In this document: piece by piece, positions 63,718 through 64,000 of the stretch
Layout: every line of letters begins with the position of its first letter
How positions within the stretch are numbered: the first letter of the stretch is position 1
From: Lederbergia citrea
GTDB taxonomy: Bacteria; Bacillota; Bacilli; Bacillales; Bacillaceae_C
Assembly: GCF_018343525.1 (NCBI RefSeq)
Contig: NZ_JAGYPH010000001.1
Location: 1,183,778-1,247,777, forward strand
Direction: 5' to 3'
Length of the DNA stretch: 64,000 bases
Notes under the pieces: model-generated
What the model saw: the letters and a program-made list of their open reading frames with translations, nothing else
Told to the model about the DNA's origin: nothing
The model's database searches: none
Position numbers and translations under genes: made by a program

Positions 63718-64000
63718 CTATTTCACCCCCCTATTGAAGCGAGCTACAAGCCACTTAATCATATAGCTTGATGCCACAAAGAAAATAATTAAAGCAATAA
63801 CAATTTCTACTAGCTCTTTTGGAACATTAGCTTCAGGCATCATTAGCGCCCCTACCTTTAATCCTCCAAATAAGAAGGCGGCCAAGACGACTCCGATAGC
63901 TGTATTTCCTCCAAGAAGTGCAACCGCTATCCCATCAAATCCGACACCTGAAAAGCCCGAGTGAATAAAAGCATTACCAAAAGTCCCTAAACCTTCCATT
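63718..64000 (-). CDS. Nucleoside ABC transporter permease (NupP/YufP type), C-terminal part
   Basis: The last 93 residues of a permease whose start lies outside the window. The segment GNAFIHSGFSGVGFDGIAVALLGGNTAIG is characteristic of NupP/YufP-like permeases. It abuts the NupQ-like gene with no gap. The ATPase and the lipoprotein of the system are expected further right. Confidence 0.88.
   Translation of the reverse strand, partial: MEGLGTFGNAFIHSGFSGVGFDGIAVALLGGNTAIGVVLAAFLFGGLKVGALMMPEANVPKELVEIVIALIIFFVASSYMIKWLVARFNRGVK

Noticed and set aside
1..64000. CRISPR arrays, tRNA or rRNA genes
   Set aside because: No regularly spaced repeat arrays, cloverleaf sequences or rRNA segments were seen.

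Overview
The window is Firmicutes DNA from a spore-forming Bacillaceae. The right half follows the Bacillus subtilis order glnA-ynbB-hflX-spoVK-hfq-miaA-mutL-mutS-cotE-ricA-miaB-spoVS-ymdB-rny-recA-cinA-pgsA-ymfM-ymfK-ymfJ-ymfI-ymfH-ymfF-nucleoside ABC permeases, with strong Shine-Dalgarno sites and many intrinsic terminators. Sporulation genes (spoVK, cotE, spoVS) and the YmcA/RicA protein support this. The exact genus cannot be fixed from the sequence alone.

Positions 1 to about 34.4 kb are the right part of an integrative conjugative element (ICE) whose tyrosine integrase (33.2-34.3 kb) abuts the 3' end of glnA; its other end lies outside the window. From right to left it holds the integrase, an ImmR/ImmA-type immunity pair with three repeated operators, a broken Cro-like repressor, a small phage-like block (DUF771, Rha, a replication initiator-like protein, ArpU), a large arsenic cargo, a P-loop NTPase cargo island, and a leftward conjugation module (pilin-like membrane protein, Toprim primase-like protein, VirD4 coupling protein, YdbC, a lipoprotein, a VirB6-like protein, a DUF5592/TrsC-like protein, a TrsD-like protein and the start of the VirB4 ATPase). 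A type I toxin gene with a convergent overlapping terminator arrangement lies inside the conjugation module.

The arsenic cargo (15.5-27.5 kb) has three transcription units: arsR-arsB-arsC-arsD-arsA-trxB-phosphatase-HesB; a marR-flavoprotein-small Cys protein-GNAT (ArsN1-like) unit with duplicated palindromic operators; and a second arsR with an ArsO-like flavin monooxygenase. Between the first two sits a compact 1.28-kb element (21793-23071) with Tn7-type ends: an 8-bp tip, three spaced 22-bp repeats at one end and three overlapping repeats at the other. It carries only merR and a CopZ-like metallochaperone gene and has no transposase. It has split the intrinsic terminator of the marR/arsN unit; joining the flanks restores a hairpin plus U-tract.

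The NTPase cargo (YobI/KAP-like, 1213 aa) lies between two direct 18-bp repeats 4.87 kb apart. An integrase C-terminal fossil lies just inside the right repeat and a possible HsdR fossil beside the NTPase gene, suggesting an older defence-type island nested in the ICE.

The chromosomal half is conserved housekeeping DNA with two departures: recA is interrupted by a 318-nt ORF-less group I intron, and glnR is absent from its usual place upstream of glnA. Several structured intergenic repeats are also present.
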